Shown piece after piece: positions 8,949-17,629 of a stretch of DNA of 64,000 nt; position 1 is the first letter of the stretch; each line of letters opens with the position of its first letter. The position numbers and the translations under genes were made by a program. Origin of the DNA: CAVUFH01 sp963740835 (GTDB lineage: Bacteria > Actinomycetota > Acidimicrobiia > IMCC26256 > PALSA-610); assembly GCA_963740835.1 (NCBI GenBank), contig CAVUFH010000003.1:806001-870000 (forward strand). Reading direction: 5' to 3'. Under the pieces are notes generated by a model that was not told where the DNA came from, searched no databases, and worked only from the letters and a program-made list of their open reading frames with translations.

Positions 8949-9710
8949 GTGCAGGATCTCGGGTTCGTGCTCATCCACGGTGGCGGTGCGTCCGGCGCGT
9001 TCTGGGACCGGCTCGTCCCGGTGTTGGAACACCCCGCGCTCGCGGTCGACCTGCCGGGTCGAGCCGCGAAGCCGACCGACCCGATGACGTTCACCGTCGA
9101 CGAAGGCGTTCGTTCGGTGCTGGCGGATCTCGACGAGGCCGACCTCGATCGTGTCGTGCTCGTCGCGCACTCGTCCGGCGGGCTGTTCGTCCCCGGTGTC
9201 GCCGCCGGGCTCGGTGCGCGCGCCGCGCACATCGTGCTGTCGGCCGCGTCCGTACCACCGGAAGGCGGGGTCGGCCTCGCGTGCATGAAGGCCTCGCACC
9301 GCGACCGCACCGTCGCCGCGATCGAAGCCGCCCGCCGCGACGGCTGGACGCTCACCACGCCCGGACCGCCCGACGATGCCGAGACCATGCGCGACTCGTA
9401 CGGCGAGACCCTCGACGACGAGACGTTGCAGTTCATCGTCGATCCGGTGCGCGCGGTCAAGGACTCGATGAACTTCTACTTCCAGCCGGTGTCGTGGGCC
9501 GCAGTGCGCGACGTCCCCGTGACCTACGTGAAGAATTTGCGGGATCGTCCGGTGCCGGCAGCGCTGCAGGACGAGATGATCGGGCGGTTGCCCAACCCGG
9601 TCGAGGTCATCGAGCTCGACACCGGCCACATCCCTGCGGTCACCCGGCCGGAGGAGTTCGCCGCGATCCTCGATCGCATCGCGGCCGCCGTGGAGGAGCG
9701 CGCCCGATGA
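8949..9710 (+). CDS. Alpha/beta hydrolase
   Basis: A 253-residue alpha/beta-fold hydrolase: oxyanion segment FVLIHGGGASGAFWDRL at the start, the nucleophile elbow VAHSSGGLFVPGVA (about residue 75) and a terminal ELDTGHIPAVTRPEEFA giving the catalytic histidine. It resembles the small esterases often annotated as EstC/salicylate esterase-like. It begins at GTG 8949 and its TGA overlaps the ATG of the P450 by four bases (ATGA 9707-9710), so the two are translationally coupled and probably act on the same substrate. Confidence 0.85.
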   Translation: MQDLGFVLIHGGGASGAFWDRLVPVLEHPALAVDLPGRAAKPTDPMTFTVDEGVRSVLADLDEADLDRVVLVAHSSGGLFVPGVAAGLGARAAHIVLSAASVPPEGGVGLACMKASHRDRTVAAIEAARRDGWTLTTPGPPDDAETMRDSYGETLDDETLQFIVDPVRAVKDSMNFYFQPVSWAAVRDVPVTYVKNLRDRPVPAALQDEMIGRLPNPVEVIELDTGHIPAVTRPEEFAAILDRIAAAVEERAR

Positions 9711-10903
9711 AGGATCTCTACTGGGATCCCTTCGACATCGAGCTCGACCGCGAGCCGTACGCAGTGTGGCGCCGCCTGCGCGACGACGCGCCGCTCTATC
9801 GCAACGAACGCTTCGACTTCTACGCACTGAGCCGGTACGCCGATGTCGAGGCGGCGCACCGTGACAACGCGACCTACAGCTCGGCCCACGGCACCGTGCT
9901 GGAGATGATGTCGCCGCGGCCCATGGGTGGCGGGTTCATGATCTTCATGGATCCGCCGGAACACACCCAGCTCCGAGCGCTCGTGTCCCGCGCGTTCACG
10001 CCGCGGCGGGTCACGCAGCTCGAAGCGCGCATCCGAGAGCTGTGCGCGGAGCTCTTCGACGCCCAACTCGGGTGCGACGAATTCGACTACGTCCAGGACT
10101 TCGCGGCCCGGCTCCCGGCCGAGGTCATCGCTGCACTCATCGGCGTGCCCGCGTCCGATCGTCGGTACGTGCGCGAGCAGATCGATCTCGTGTTCCACAT
10201 CGAACCCGGTGTCGGGATGATCAACGACATCTCGCTCGAAGCGGGGAACGTCCTCAACCGCTACTTGTCCGAGCAGCTGAAGGACCGGGCACAGCGCCCC
10301 CAGGACGACATGCTCACGGACCTCGTGCGCGCCGAGATCACCGACGAGCGCGGCGAGCTGCGCAAGCTGACGCCCGGCGAAGCAACCACGTTCGCGAACC
10401 TCATCATCAGCGCGGGAACCGAGACCGTGGCCCGGCTCCTCGGCAACGCGGCCGTCGTCCTCGCCGCGAACCCGCGGCAGCGCGACGAGCTCGCGGCGGA
10501 CGCCGCGCTCATTCCCAACGCCGTCGAAGAGCTGTTGCGGTTCGAAGCGCCGTCGCCGGTGCAGGGCCGTTGGACGACGCGTGACGTCGAGCTGCACGGC
10601 GAGGTCGTGCCCGCGAACTCGAAGGTGCTGCTGCTCACGGGCGCAGCCGGGCGCGACGAGCGCAAGTACCCTGATCCCGACCGCTTCGACATCCACCGCC
10701 CGATCGACCACCACGTCGCGTTCGGGTACGGAATCCATTTCTGCCTCGGAGCCGCGCTCGCGCGCCTCGAAGGCCGGATCGGGATCGAGGAGACGCTGTT
10801 GCGGTATCCCACCTGGGAGGTCGACCACGACCGCGTCGTGCGCCTGCACACGAGCACGGTGCGCGGCTACAGCCGGGTACCGATCGCGGTGGCCACGGCG
10901 TGA
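9707..10903 (+). CDS. Cytochrome P450
   Basis: A 398-residue soluble bacterial P450, normal in length. The haem-binding loop HHVAFGYGIHFCLGAALARLEG carries the thiolate ligand Cys346. The I-helix reads NLIISAGTETVARLLGN (AGTET instead of the usual AGxDT), and the K-helix has NAVEELLRFEAP (ExxR). It needs ferredoxin and a reductase, neither of which is seen nearby. Start ATG 9707 is chosen because it overlaps the hydrolase stop and begins the family-like MKDLYWDPFDIELDREPYAVW; the frame stays open upstream without homology. It stands with an esterase and a sulfatase, suggesting oxidation of a bulky ester or sulfate ester, perhaps sterol-like. Confidence 0.93.
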   Translation: MKDLYWDPFDIELDREPYAVWRRLRDDAPLYRNERFDFYALSRYADVEAAHRDNATYSSAHGTVLEMMSPRPMGGGFMIFMDPPEHTQLRALVSRAFTPRRVTQLEARIRELCAELFDAQLGCDEFDYVQDFAARLPAEVIAALIGVPASDRRYVREQIDLVFHIEPGVGMINDISLEAGNVLNRYLSEQLKDRAQRPQDDMLTDLVRAEITDERGELRKLTPGEATTFANLIISAGTETVARLLGNAAVVLAANPRQRDELAADAALIPNAVEELLRFEAPSPVQGRWTTRDVELHGEVVPANSKVLLLTGAAGRDERKYPDPDRFDIHRPIDHHVAFGYGIHFCLGAALARLEGRIGIEETLLRYPTWEVDHDRVVRLHTSTVRGYSRVPIAVATA

Positions 10904-10910
10904 ACGGCCG

Positions 10911-13185
10911 ATGAGCGAGACCGCGGGGAACGAGCGGGCCGCGCCGGAGATGATGCCGGCGCCGCCGCGTGGGCGCACGACGGGACCGAACGTGCTCGTC
11001 ATCGTGCTCGACGATCTCGGGTTCGCGCAGCTCGGTTGCTTCGGCTCCGACATCGCGACGCCGAACATCGACGCGCTTGCGGCGGGTGGCCTGCGCTTCA
11101 ACCGCTTCCACGTCACTGCGCTGTGCTCGCCGACGCGCGCGGCGTTGCTGACCGGCCGGAACCACCACGCGGTCGGCATGGGCATGCTGCCCGAGCTCGC
11201 GGTCCGGTACGAGGGCTACACCGGCCGCATCCCGCGCGCCGCCGCGACCCTCGCCGCGCCACTTGCGCGACAGCGGCTACTCGACGCACGCCGTCGGCAA
11301 GTGGCACTTGGCGCCGCGCGACGAATGGAGCGCGTCCGGCCCGTTCGACCGGTGGCCGCTCGGTCTCGGCTTCGAGCGCTTCTACGGCTTCCTCGGTGGC
11401 GACACGAACCAGTGGACGCCGGAGCTCAAGGCCGACAACCACGCAATCGAGCCACCTCGCGGTCCCGACGAGTACCACCTCACCGAGGACCTCGCCGACC
11501 GGGCGATCCGCTTGCTGCAGGACCAGCAACAGGCCACGCCCGGCAAGCCGTTCTTCACGTGGTTCGCGACCGGGGCGATGCACGCGCCGCATCAGGTCGC
11601 GCCGGAGTGGATCGAGCCGTACGTCGAGAAGTTCGACGACGGTTGGGACGCGTGGCGCGCACGCGTGTTCGCGCGGCAGGTCGCGAACGGGACCGTCCCG
11701 CCCGACACCGTGTTGACGCCGCGCCCGTCGTGGGTCGCGGCGTGGGATGCCCTGCCCTCGGAGGAGCAACGCCTCTACGCGCGCATGATGGAGGTGTACG
11801 CCGGTTTCCTCACGCACACCGATCACCAGATCGGGCGGGTGATCGAGCACCTGCGCGCCAATGACCTGCTCGACGACACGCTGATCTGCCTCATCTCCGA
11901 CAACGGGACGAGTGCCGAAGGCGGACCGTTCGGATCCGTGAACGAGCACCGTTTCGTCCATGGGCTCGACGAAGACCTGGACGAGAACCTGGCCCGGATC
12001 GACGATCTCGGCGGCCACCGCGCGTACAACCACTACGCCTGGGGATGGGCGTGGGCCGGCAACACGCCGTTGCGCCTGTGGAAGCGGTACGCGTGGCTTG
12101 GCGGGGTCCGCACGCCGCTCATCGTGCACTGGCCCGCCGGCATCGCCGCGCGCGGCGAGGTGCGCGAGCAGTTCTGCCACGCGATCGACCTGATGCCGAC
12201 GATCCTCGACGCAGCCGGCATCGAACCGCCTGGCACCGTCGACGGCGTTGCGCAGATGCCGATCGAAGGGCGGTCGTTGCTCGGTGCGTTCGCGTCGGCG
12301 GCCGCGCCCGCGCCGCGCACATCGCAGTACTTCGAGATGCTCGGCAGCCGCGCGATCTACCACGATGGTTGGAAGGCGACGACCGACCACGTCGGCGGGC
12401 AGCTCGCGGTGGAGCGCGAGAACATCGAGGGCAGCCGGGTGTTCGAGAACGACAACTGGTTGTTGTTCGACCTCGCGCACGACTTCTCCGAGTCGCGCGA
12501 TCTGTCGGCGGAGCACCCCGAGCGCGTGCGGCAGCTCGTCGACGTCTGGTGGGCCGAGGCGGAACGCAACAACGTGTTGCCGCTCGACGACTCGTTCATC
12601 GGGCGCGCCGGCGCGATGTTCCGGCCCGCGTACGGCCCCCGGTACCGCACCGTGTTCAAACCGGGCGGCGCTCCCGTGTCCGAGGACGTGATGCCGCCGC
12701 TCGGTGCCGGCTACGTGGTGACCGCGCGCGTCGACGTCGGCGAACGCGCCGAAGGGATCCTGTTCGCGCTCGGCAACTGGACCAACGGCTGCGCGTGGTA
12801 CCTGCTCGACGGCCGGCTGGTGCACGTCTTCAACGGCTTCGGCAATGCGCACCGCATCGTGGCAACCGAACCCGTCCCTGCGGGCGCGCACGAGCTCTCC
12901 TACACGTATACGCGTGAGAGCGGCGGCCGCACGGGGATCCTCGCGGTCGACGGGCGCGAGGTCGGGCGGGGCGAGCTGCCCCACGACCTTCCGTTCCGCT
13001 GGCAGATCGGCAGCGCCGGCCTCACGATCGGTGAAGACCGTGGCTTCCCGGTGTGCGACGACTACGCCGTGCCGTTCCGGTTCACCGGCACGCTGCACGA
13101 CGTGACGTTCGTCATCCCGATGCTCGCGCCCAAGGACGACACCGCGGCGCGCGCCGAGCTCGGCATCGCGCTCAAAGGCGAGTAG
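10911..13185 (+). CDS. Arylsulfatase-type type I sulfatase (frameshifted)
   Basis: From ATG 10911: VLVIVLDDLGFAQLGCFGSDIATPNIDALA gives the first metal-site aspartates, and CSPTRAALLTGRNHHAVGMG is the CxPxR signature in which Cys72 would be made into formylglycine. Near 11260 homology leaves this frame and resumes at LRDSGYSTHAVGKWHL; one surplus C in GCGCCACTTGCG explains it. The rest (LICLISDNGTSAEGGPFGS, GGVRTPLIVHWPAG) is a long arylsulfatase to 13185, about 757 residues when joined, with a C-terminal beta-rich extension also seen in large mycobacterial and actinobacterial arylsulfatases. No signal peptide is seen, so it is likely cytosolic. It follows the P450 by seven bases. Confidence 0.82.
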
Positions 13186-13195
13186 CGCACCGACA

Positions 13196-13229
13196 CCGAG
13201 TCCTGCGGATGCTCGCAGCTGACACTCGG
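13196..13229 (+). terminator. Probable terminator hairpin after the sulfatase gene
   Basis: CCGAGT (13196-13201) pairs with ACTCGG (13224-13229) and inside it CTGCG (13203-13207) pairs with CGCAG (13214-13218). A pyrimidine-rich CTTCCTTTC follows. It lies 10 bases past the sulfatase stop and before the Shine-Dalgarno of the export operon. Confidence 0.5.
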
Positions 13230-13301
13230 CTTCCTTTCATGTGCGTGCTCCACCATGCCCGATGCGACCGGCGTGGCGCGGGTCGAACGCGAGGAGAAGC
13301 G

Positions 13302-14291
13302 ATGTCGGAGCCCGAATTCCCTGAACTCGAGCCGATCACACCGATGAGCATTCCCGGCGCGGAAACCGCCGCGGGATCCATCCCGCCCGGTGCCGGCGGC
13401 GAAGGCGGGGCGCCGGCGGGCGACGCCGTGCCTCAATCGAAGCCGGTGTGGAAGTCGTGGGTGGCGGCAGGCGTCGTCGCCGCGTCGTTCATCGGTGGCG
13501 GCATCCTCGCGGTGACGATCGCGGGTCACGGGAAGAGCTCGCCCGCGGTGCAGACCGCGTCGGCGACGCAGCAGACGCCCACCTACGGTGGCCAGAACGG
13601 CGCCGGCCAGTTCCGGCAGCGGCTCGGCGACCCCGGTACGCAGGGCAAGATCACCGGTATCAAGGGCGCCACGCTCACGCTCGAGCGCACGGACTTCTCG
13701 GGCGCGACAAGCACGGTCACCGTCACCACCGATACCGACACCAAGGTGACCGAGACGGTCAGCGGTGCGGTCAGCGACATCGCGGCCGGCGACAACGTCG
13801 TCGTAGTCGGTACGACGGATGCCGGCGCGGTCACCGCCACGAACATCATGGACACCGGCGACCAAACGACGGTGTTCCGCGGCCGGTCCGACCGTCAGGC
13901 TCCGGATGGTTCCGGTGCGACGCCACCGTCGCTTCCGAACGACGCGCAGGGTGGCCAGAGGTTCTTCGGTCCGGGTGGACGTGGTGACCTCACCGTGGGC
14001 ACGGTCACCGATGCCAACGGCTCGACGATCACCGTCAAGACGGTCGCAGGTGACACGGTCACCGTGACCACGACGGCCGACACGACCGTCTCGATCACGA
14101 AGACGATCAAGGTCTCGGATCTTTCGGTCGGCGACACCGTGCGCGTCGAGGGCACGACGACCGGCAGCACGGTCGCCGCCGACGCGATCCGGAAGGGCGA
14201 TCTCGGGTTCCGCGGTGGCTTCCGTCGTCCGGACGGCGCCGCGCCGGACGGCGCCCAACCCGGTGGCGCAGTGCCGGGCGCAACGAGCTGA
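13302..14291 (+). CDS. Membrane-anchored DUF5666 repeat protein
   Basis: A 329-residue protein. An acidic, Pro/Gly-rich cytosolic tail is followed by one transmembrane helix (WVAAGVVAASFIGGGILAVTIA, about residues 50-71) and an outer part with two beta-rich repeats of the DUF5666 type: GKITGIKGATLTLERTDFSG...AAGDNVVVVGTTDAGAVTATNI and GTVTDANGSTITVKTVAGD...SVGDTVRVEGTTTGSTVAADAI. It ends in a Gly/Pro-rich tail. Function is unknown; DUF5666 folds as an OB-like barrel. A clear GAGGAG precedes ATG 13302. The adaptor gene starts 12 bases on, so it probably helps or regulates that pump. Confidence 0.8.
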   Translation: MSEPEFPELEPITPMSIPGAETAAGSIPPGAGGEGGAPAGDAVPQSKPVWKSWVAAGVVAASFIGGGILAVTIAGHGKSSPAVQTASATQQTPTYGGQNGAGQFRQRLGDPGTQGKITGIKGATLTLERTDFSGATSTVTVTTDTDTKVTETVSGAVSDIAAGDNVVVVGTTDAGAVTATNIMDTGDQTTVFRGRSDRQAPDGSGATPPSLPNDAQGGQRFFGPGGRGDLTVGTVTDANGSTITVKTVAGDTVTVTTTADTTVSITKTIKVSDLSVGDTVRVEGTTTGSTVAADAIRKGDLGFRGGFRRPDGAAPDGAQPGGAVPGATS

Positions 14292-14303
14292 CGCGGAGAT
14301 CGA

Positions 14304-15678
14304 GTGTTGGAGATCGTGCGGAAGCTGGCGAAGCCGTGGGTGGTGATGCCGCTCGTCGCGGTGCTCGCTCTCGGGGGCTGGTGGATCTGGTTCCGGCCGA
14401 GCAATAGCGACAACGCGGCGGCGACAACACCGAACGCGCAGCTCGTCACCGCGACGAGCGGGCCGATGGCGCAGTCGCTGTCGGCGGAAGGGACCATCGC
14501 CGCCGCGCAAACCGACGACTTGAACTTCGCGTCCGCCGGCACCGTCACCGCGGTCAACGTGAAGGCAGGGCAGACGGTGAAGACGGGTGACGTGCTCGCG
14601 ACCATCGACTCGGCCGCGCTGCAATCCGCGGTTGCCGACGCGCAGTCCAGTGCCGCCCAGGCGGCGGCCAAGCTCGCGGACGACAAGGCCGCCGGCGCCT
14701 CGACCACGCAGCTCGCGGCGGATCACTCGAGCCTCACGTCCGCACAAGACCAACTCAAATCGGCGCAGACCGCGCTCGCGGGAGCGCAACTGGTTGCGAC
14801 GTTCGACGGGACCGTCGCGGCGGTGAACATCACGGTGGGCGAGCAGTTGACGAGCGGCGGAAGCGGAGGGACCGATGCGACCGGAACCGGGAGCGGTTCC
14901 GGTCGTACCTCGAGCTCGCTGTCGAGCGGCAACGGCAACCAGAACGTCAACGGCGCGAACAGCGACGCGTCGAGCTCGGACCCGCAGATCCAGGTCGTGA
15001 GCACCTCGAGCTTCACGGTCGCGCTGGGATTCGACGACACCGATATCCGGAACCTCGCCGTCGGCCAGCCCGCGACCGTGACGCTCTCGACCGCGAACAG
15101 CCGGAACGGCGGCGGGGGCTTCGGTGGGTTGGGCGGCGGTCGCGCGGCTCGAATTTTTCCGCAACCTCGAGAGCGGCGACGCGCCACCGCCCACCGGATC
15201 CGGCAACGCCAACGGGAACGGGAACGGCGGCGGCAACGGAGGTGCCGCGACGACCGGCGCCGGAGCCGGGAGCGCGACCGGTACCGTCACCGAGGTCGGC
15301 GCGGTGGCGAGCGCGAGCTCCGGCGTCGCGAAGTACCCGGTCACGGTCACGTTCACCGACACGAGCGGTGACTTCCACGCCGGCGCCGACGCAACCGTCG
15401 CGATCACCTACGCACAGAAGCAGGACGTCGTGCAGATACCGGCGTTCGCGGTGACGAACTCGAACGGCACGTCCACCGTCACCGTGAGCAACAACGGCAA
15501 GCAGGAAACGCGCACCGTCACGACCGGTCTGACGTCCGGCGGCATGGTGGAGATCACCAGCGGGCTCCGCGCGGGGGAGCAAGTCGTGTTGAGCCGGCCC
15601 GTCGCGCGATTCGGCGCCGGTGGGACGAATGCGGGGAACGGCACCGGCGCCAAGCAGGAACCGGCCGGCAATGGCTGA
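14304..15678 (+). CDS. HlyD/MacA-like periplasmic adaptor (frameshifted)
   Basis: A membrane-anchored adaptor of the efflux type. One helix near residue 15 (VVMPLVAVLALGGWWIWF) is followed by the lipoyl half GTVTAVNVKAGQTVKTGDVLATIDSAALQ, an Ala-rich helical hairpin, the second half ATFDGTVAAVNITVGEQLTSGG, a Ser/Gly linker and a beta domain. Around 15120-15180 the frame is lost in a Gly-rich stretch, and the domain resumes in the next frame (ATGTVTEVGAVASASSGVAKYPVTVTFTDTSG) and runs to TGA 15678 with the usual SGLRAGEQVVLSRP. Joined length is about 458 residues. It should link the MacB-type pump behind it to exported substrates. Start is GTG 14304; its end overlaps the ATPase start by eight bases. 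Confidence 0.78.
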
Positions 15679-16375
15679 GCCGCACACGGCCGCGGTCATC
15701 GAGCTCGAGGACGTCGGCAAGACGTACGCGAGCGGCACGCTCGAAGTCGACGCGTTGCGGGGCGTGACCCTCACGATCGACGCGGGCGAGTTCGTCGCTG
15801 TCATTGGCCCGTCGGGGTCCGGCAAGTCGACGCTGATGCACATCCTCGGCTGCCTCGACGTGCCGACCGCGGGCCACTTTCGTCTGGCGGGCGCCGACGT
15901 CGCGTCCTTCGACGAGAACCAGCTGGCCGAGGTGCGCAACCGTCACGTCGGCTTCGTGTTCCAACAATTCAACCTGCTCCCATACCTCCCGGCGTGGCGC
16001 AACGTCGAGCTGCCGCTCGTCTACATGGGCCTCGAACGCGGCGCGCGCCGCGAACGCGCCCTCGCAGCGTTGACGCGGGTCGGGCTCGCCGACCGCGCCG
16101 CACACAAGCCCGGTGAGCTCTCGGGCGGGCAGCAGCAACGCGTCGCAATCGCGCGGGCGCTCGTGACCGAGCCCGCGCTCCTCCTCGCCGACGAACCGAC
16201 GGGCAACCTCGACTCAGTGTCCTCGGACGAAGTGCTCGAGCTGATGTCCGACCTGCACCGCTCCGGCCGGACGATCGTGCTCATCACCCACGATCACGAC
16301 GTCGCCGCGCGTGCCGAACGAATCGTCCAGATCCGCGACGGCCAGGTGTGGCTCCCCGACGACGAGGCCGCATGA
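15671..16375 (+). CDS. MacB/LolD-type ABC transporter ATPase
   Basis: A 234-residue ATPase with Walker A VIGPSGSGKSTLMHILG, Q-loop FVFQQFNLLPYLPAWRNVELPLVYMG, signature LSGGQQQRVAIARAL, Walker B LLLADEPTGNLDS and H-loop VLITHDHDVA. LGCLDVPTAG and NLLP are characteristic of the MacB/LolD/FtsE branch, which powers mechanotransmission-type exporters rather than substrate flow through the membrane. The ATG at 15671 lies inside the end of the adaptor gene; the permease starts 20 bases past the stop. Confidence 0.93.
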   Translation: MAEPHTAAVIELEDVGKTYASGTLEVDALRGVTLTIDAGEFVAVIGPSGSGKSTLMHILGCLDVPTAGHFRLAGADVASFDENQLAEVRNRHVGFVFQQFNLLPYLPAWRNVELPLVYMGLERGARRERALAALTRVGLADRAAHKPGELSGGQQQRVAIARALVTEPALLLADEPTGNLDSVSSDEVLELMSDLHRSGRTIVLITHDHDVAARAERIVQIRDGQVWLPDDEAA

Positions 16376-16394
16376 GCAGCCATGCGCAAGCCAT

Positions 16395-17627
16395 ATGAGT
16401 TGGCGGGACACGTTTCGGACCGCGACCGATGCGGTGCGTACGCACCGCCTCCGTTCCGCGCTCACGACGCTCGGGATACTGATCGGCATCACCGCGGTGA
16501 TCCTCACCGTCGGACTCGGCCGCGGTGCCAAGGCCGACGTGCAGGACCAGATCAACGAGCTCGGCACGAACATCCTCGTCGTCTCACCCGGCAGTTCGAC
16601 CAACAGCAGCGGTGTGCGCGGCGGAGTCGGGTCGTCGTCGACGCTCACCATGCAGGACGCAGACGCACTCGCATCGAGCGCGGCAACCCCGGACGTGCAA
16701 TCGGTCGCAGCCACCGCCACCAGCCCGGCCGGGTTGGACTTCGGCGAGACCAACTGGACGACCACGCTCACCGGCACCACGCCTTCGTGGCAGGAAGTCC
16801 GGTCGCGGAAGGTGACCAACGGCCGCTTCATCGACGCCGCCGACGAAGAACAGGCGGCCATGGTCGTCGTGCTCGGGCCTGACACCGCGAACGAGCTGTT
16901 CGCGAACCGTGACCCGGTCGGACAGGACATCATCTACAACGGCGCGACCTTGCGCGTGGTGGGCGTGCTCGAAGCGCTGAGCTCCTCCGAGTCCATGTCC
17001 AACAACGACGTCGCGATCGTTCCGTTCTCGACGTACTCCGAGCGACTCATCGGCGGCAGCAGCCGCAACTCCGTGAGCGCGATCTACGTCAAGGCGACCG
17101 ACTCGAACGCGCTCTCCGCCGCATATCAGGAATCGAACGCGCTGCTGCTGAACCTGCACGGGATCACGACCGCGACGAGCGCCGACTTCTCGATCGCGAC
17201 CCAACAGTCGATCCTCAGCGCGGCGACGTCCGTCAACAAGACGATGACGGTGATGCTCGCGGGCATTGCCGTGATCTCGCTGCTCGTCGGCGGAATCGGC
17301 GTGATGAACATCATGCTCGTGTCCGTCACCGAACGGATCCGTGAGATCGGGTTGCGCAAGGCCCTCGGTGCGCGGCCCCGGCTCATCCGCCGGCAATTCC
17401 TGGTGGAGGCATCGGTGCTCGGGTTGGCGGGCGGTGTGCTGGGCGTCGCCTTCGGCGCCATCGGCGCGTTCGTGCTCCCTCGGTTCACCGACGCGCGCGT
17501 GATCCTGAGCCTGGCGCCCGCGCTCGCTGCGATCGCGATGGCCATCGGCATCGGTGTGCTGTTCGGTGTGTACCCCGCGTCGCGCGCCGCGCGCCTCGCG
17601 CCCATCGACGCGCTGCGGAACGAGTAG
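16395..17627 (+). CDS. MacB-like ABC transporter permease
   Basis: A 410-residue FtsX/MacB permease. Helix 1 follows a cytosolic TAVRTHRLRSALTTLGILIGITAVIL; a periplasmic MacB_PCD domain (about residues 45-265) comes next, including GTNILVVSPGSS and the typical VVVLGPDTANELFANRDPVGQ. Three helices close the protein (VMLAGIAVISLLVGGIGVMNIMLVSVTERIREIGLRKALGARP, then the FGAIGAF and LAAIAMAIGIGVLFGVYPASRAARLAPIDALRNE segments). It works with the adjacent ATPase to export peptides, lipids or drugs with the adaptors. Its stop is two bases before the second adaptor. Confidence 0.92.
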   Translation: MSWRDTFRTATDAVRTHRLRSALTTLGILIGITAVILTVGLGRGAKADVQDQINELGTNILVVSPGSSTNSSGVRGGVGSSSTLTMQDADALASSAATPDVQSVAATATSPAGLDFGETNWTTTLTGTTPSWQEVRSRKVTNGRFIDAADEEQAAMVVVLGPDTANELFANRDPVGQDIIYNGATLRVVGVLEALSSSESMSNNDVAIVPFSTYSERLIGGSSRNSVSAIYVKATDSNALSAAYQESNALLLNLHGITTATSADFSIATQQSILSAATSVNKTMTVMLAGIAVISLLVGGIGVMNIMLVSVTERIREIGLRKALGARPRLIRRQFLVEASVLGLAGGVLGVAFGAIGAFVLPRFTDARVILSLAPALAAIAMAIGIGVLFGVYPASRAARLAPIDALRNE

Positions 17628-17629
17628 CG

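Noticed and set aside
8801..9707. An N-terminal extension of the P450 reading frame
   Set aside because: The frame is open but Arg-rich and unrelated, and the ATGA overlap with the hydrolase plus family length supports the start at 9707.
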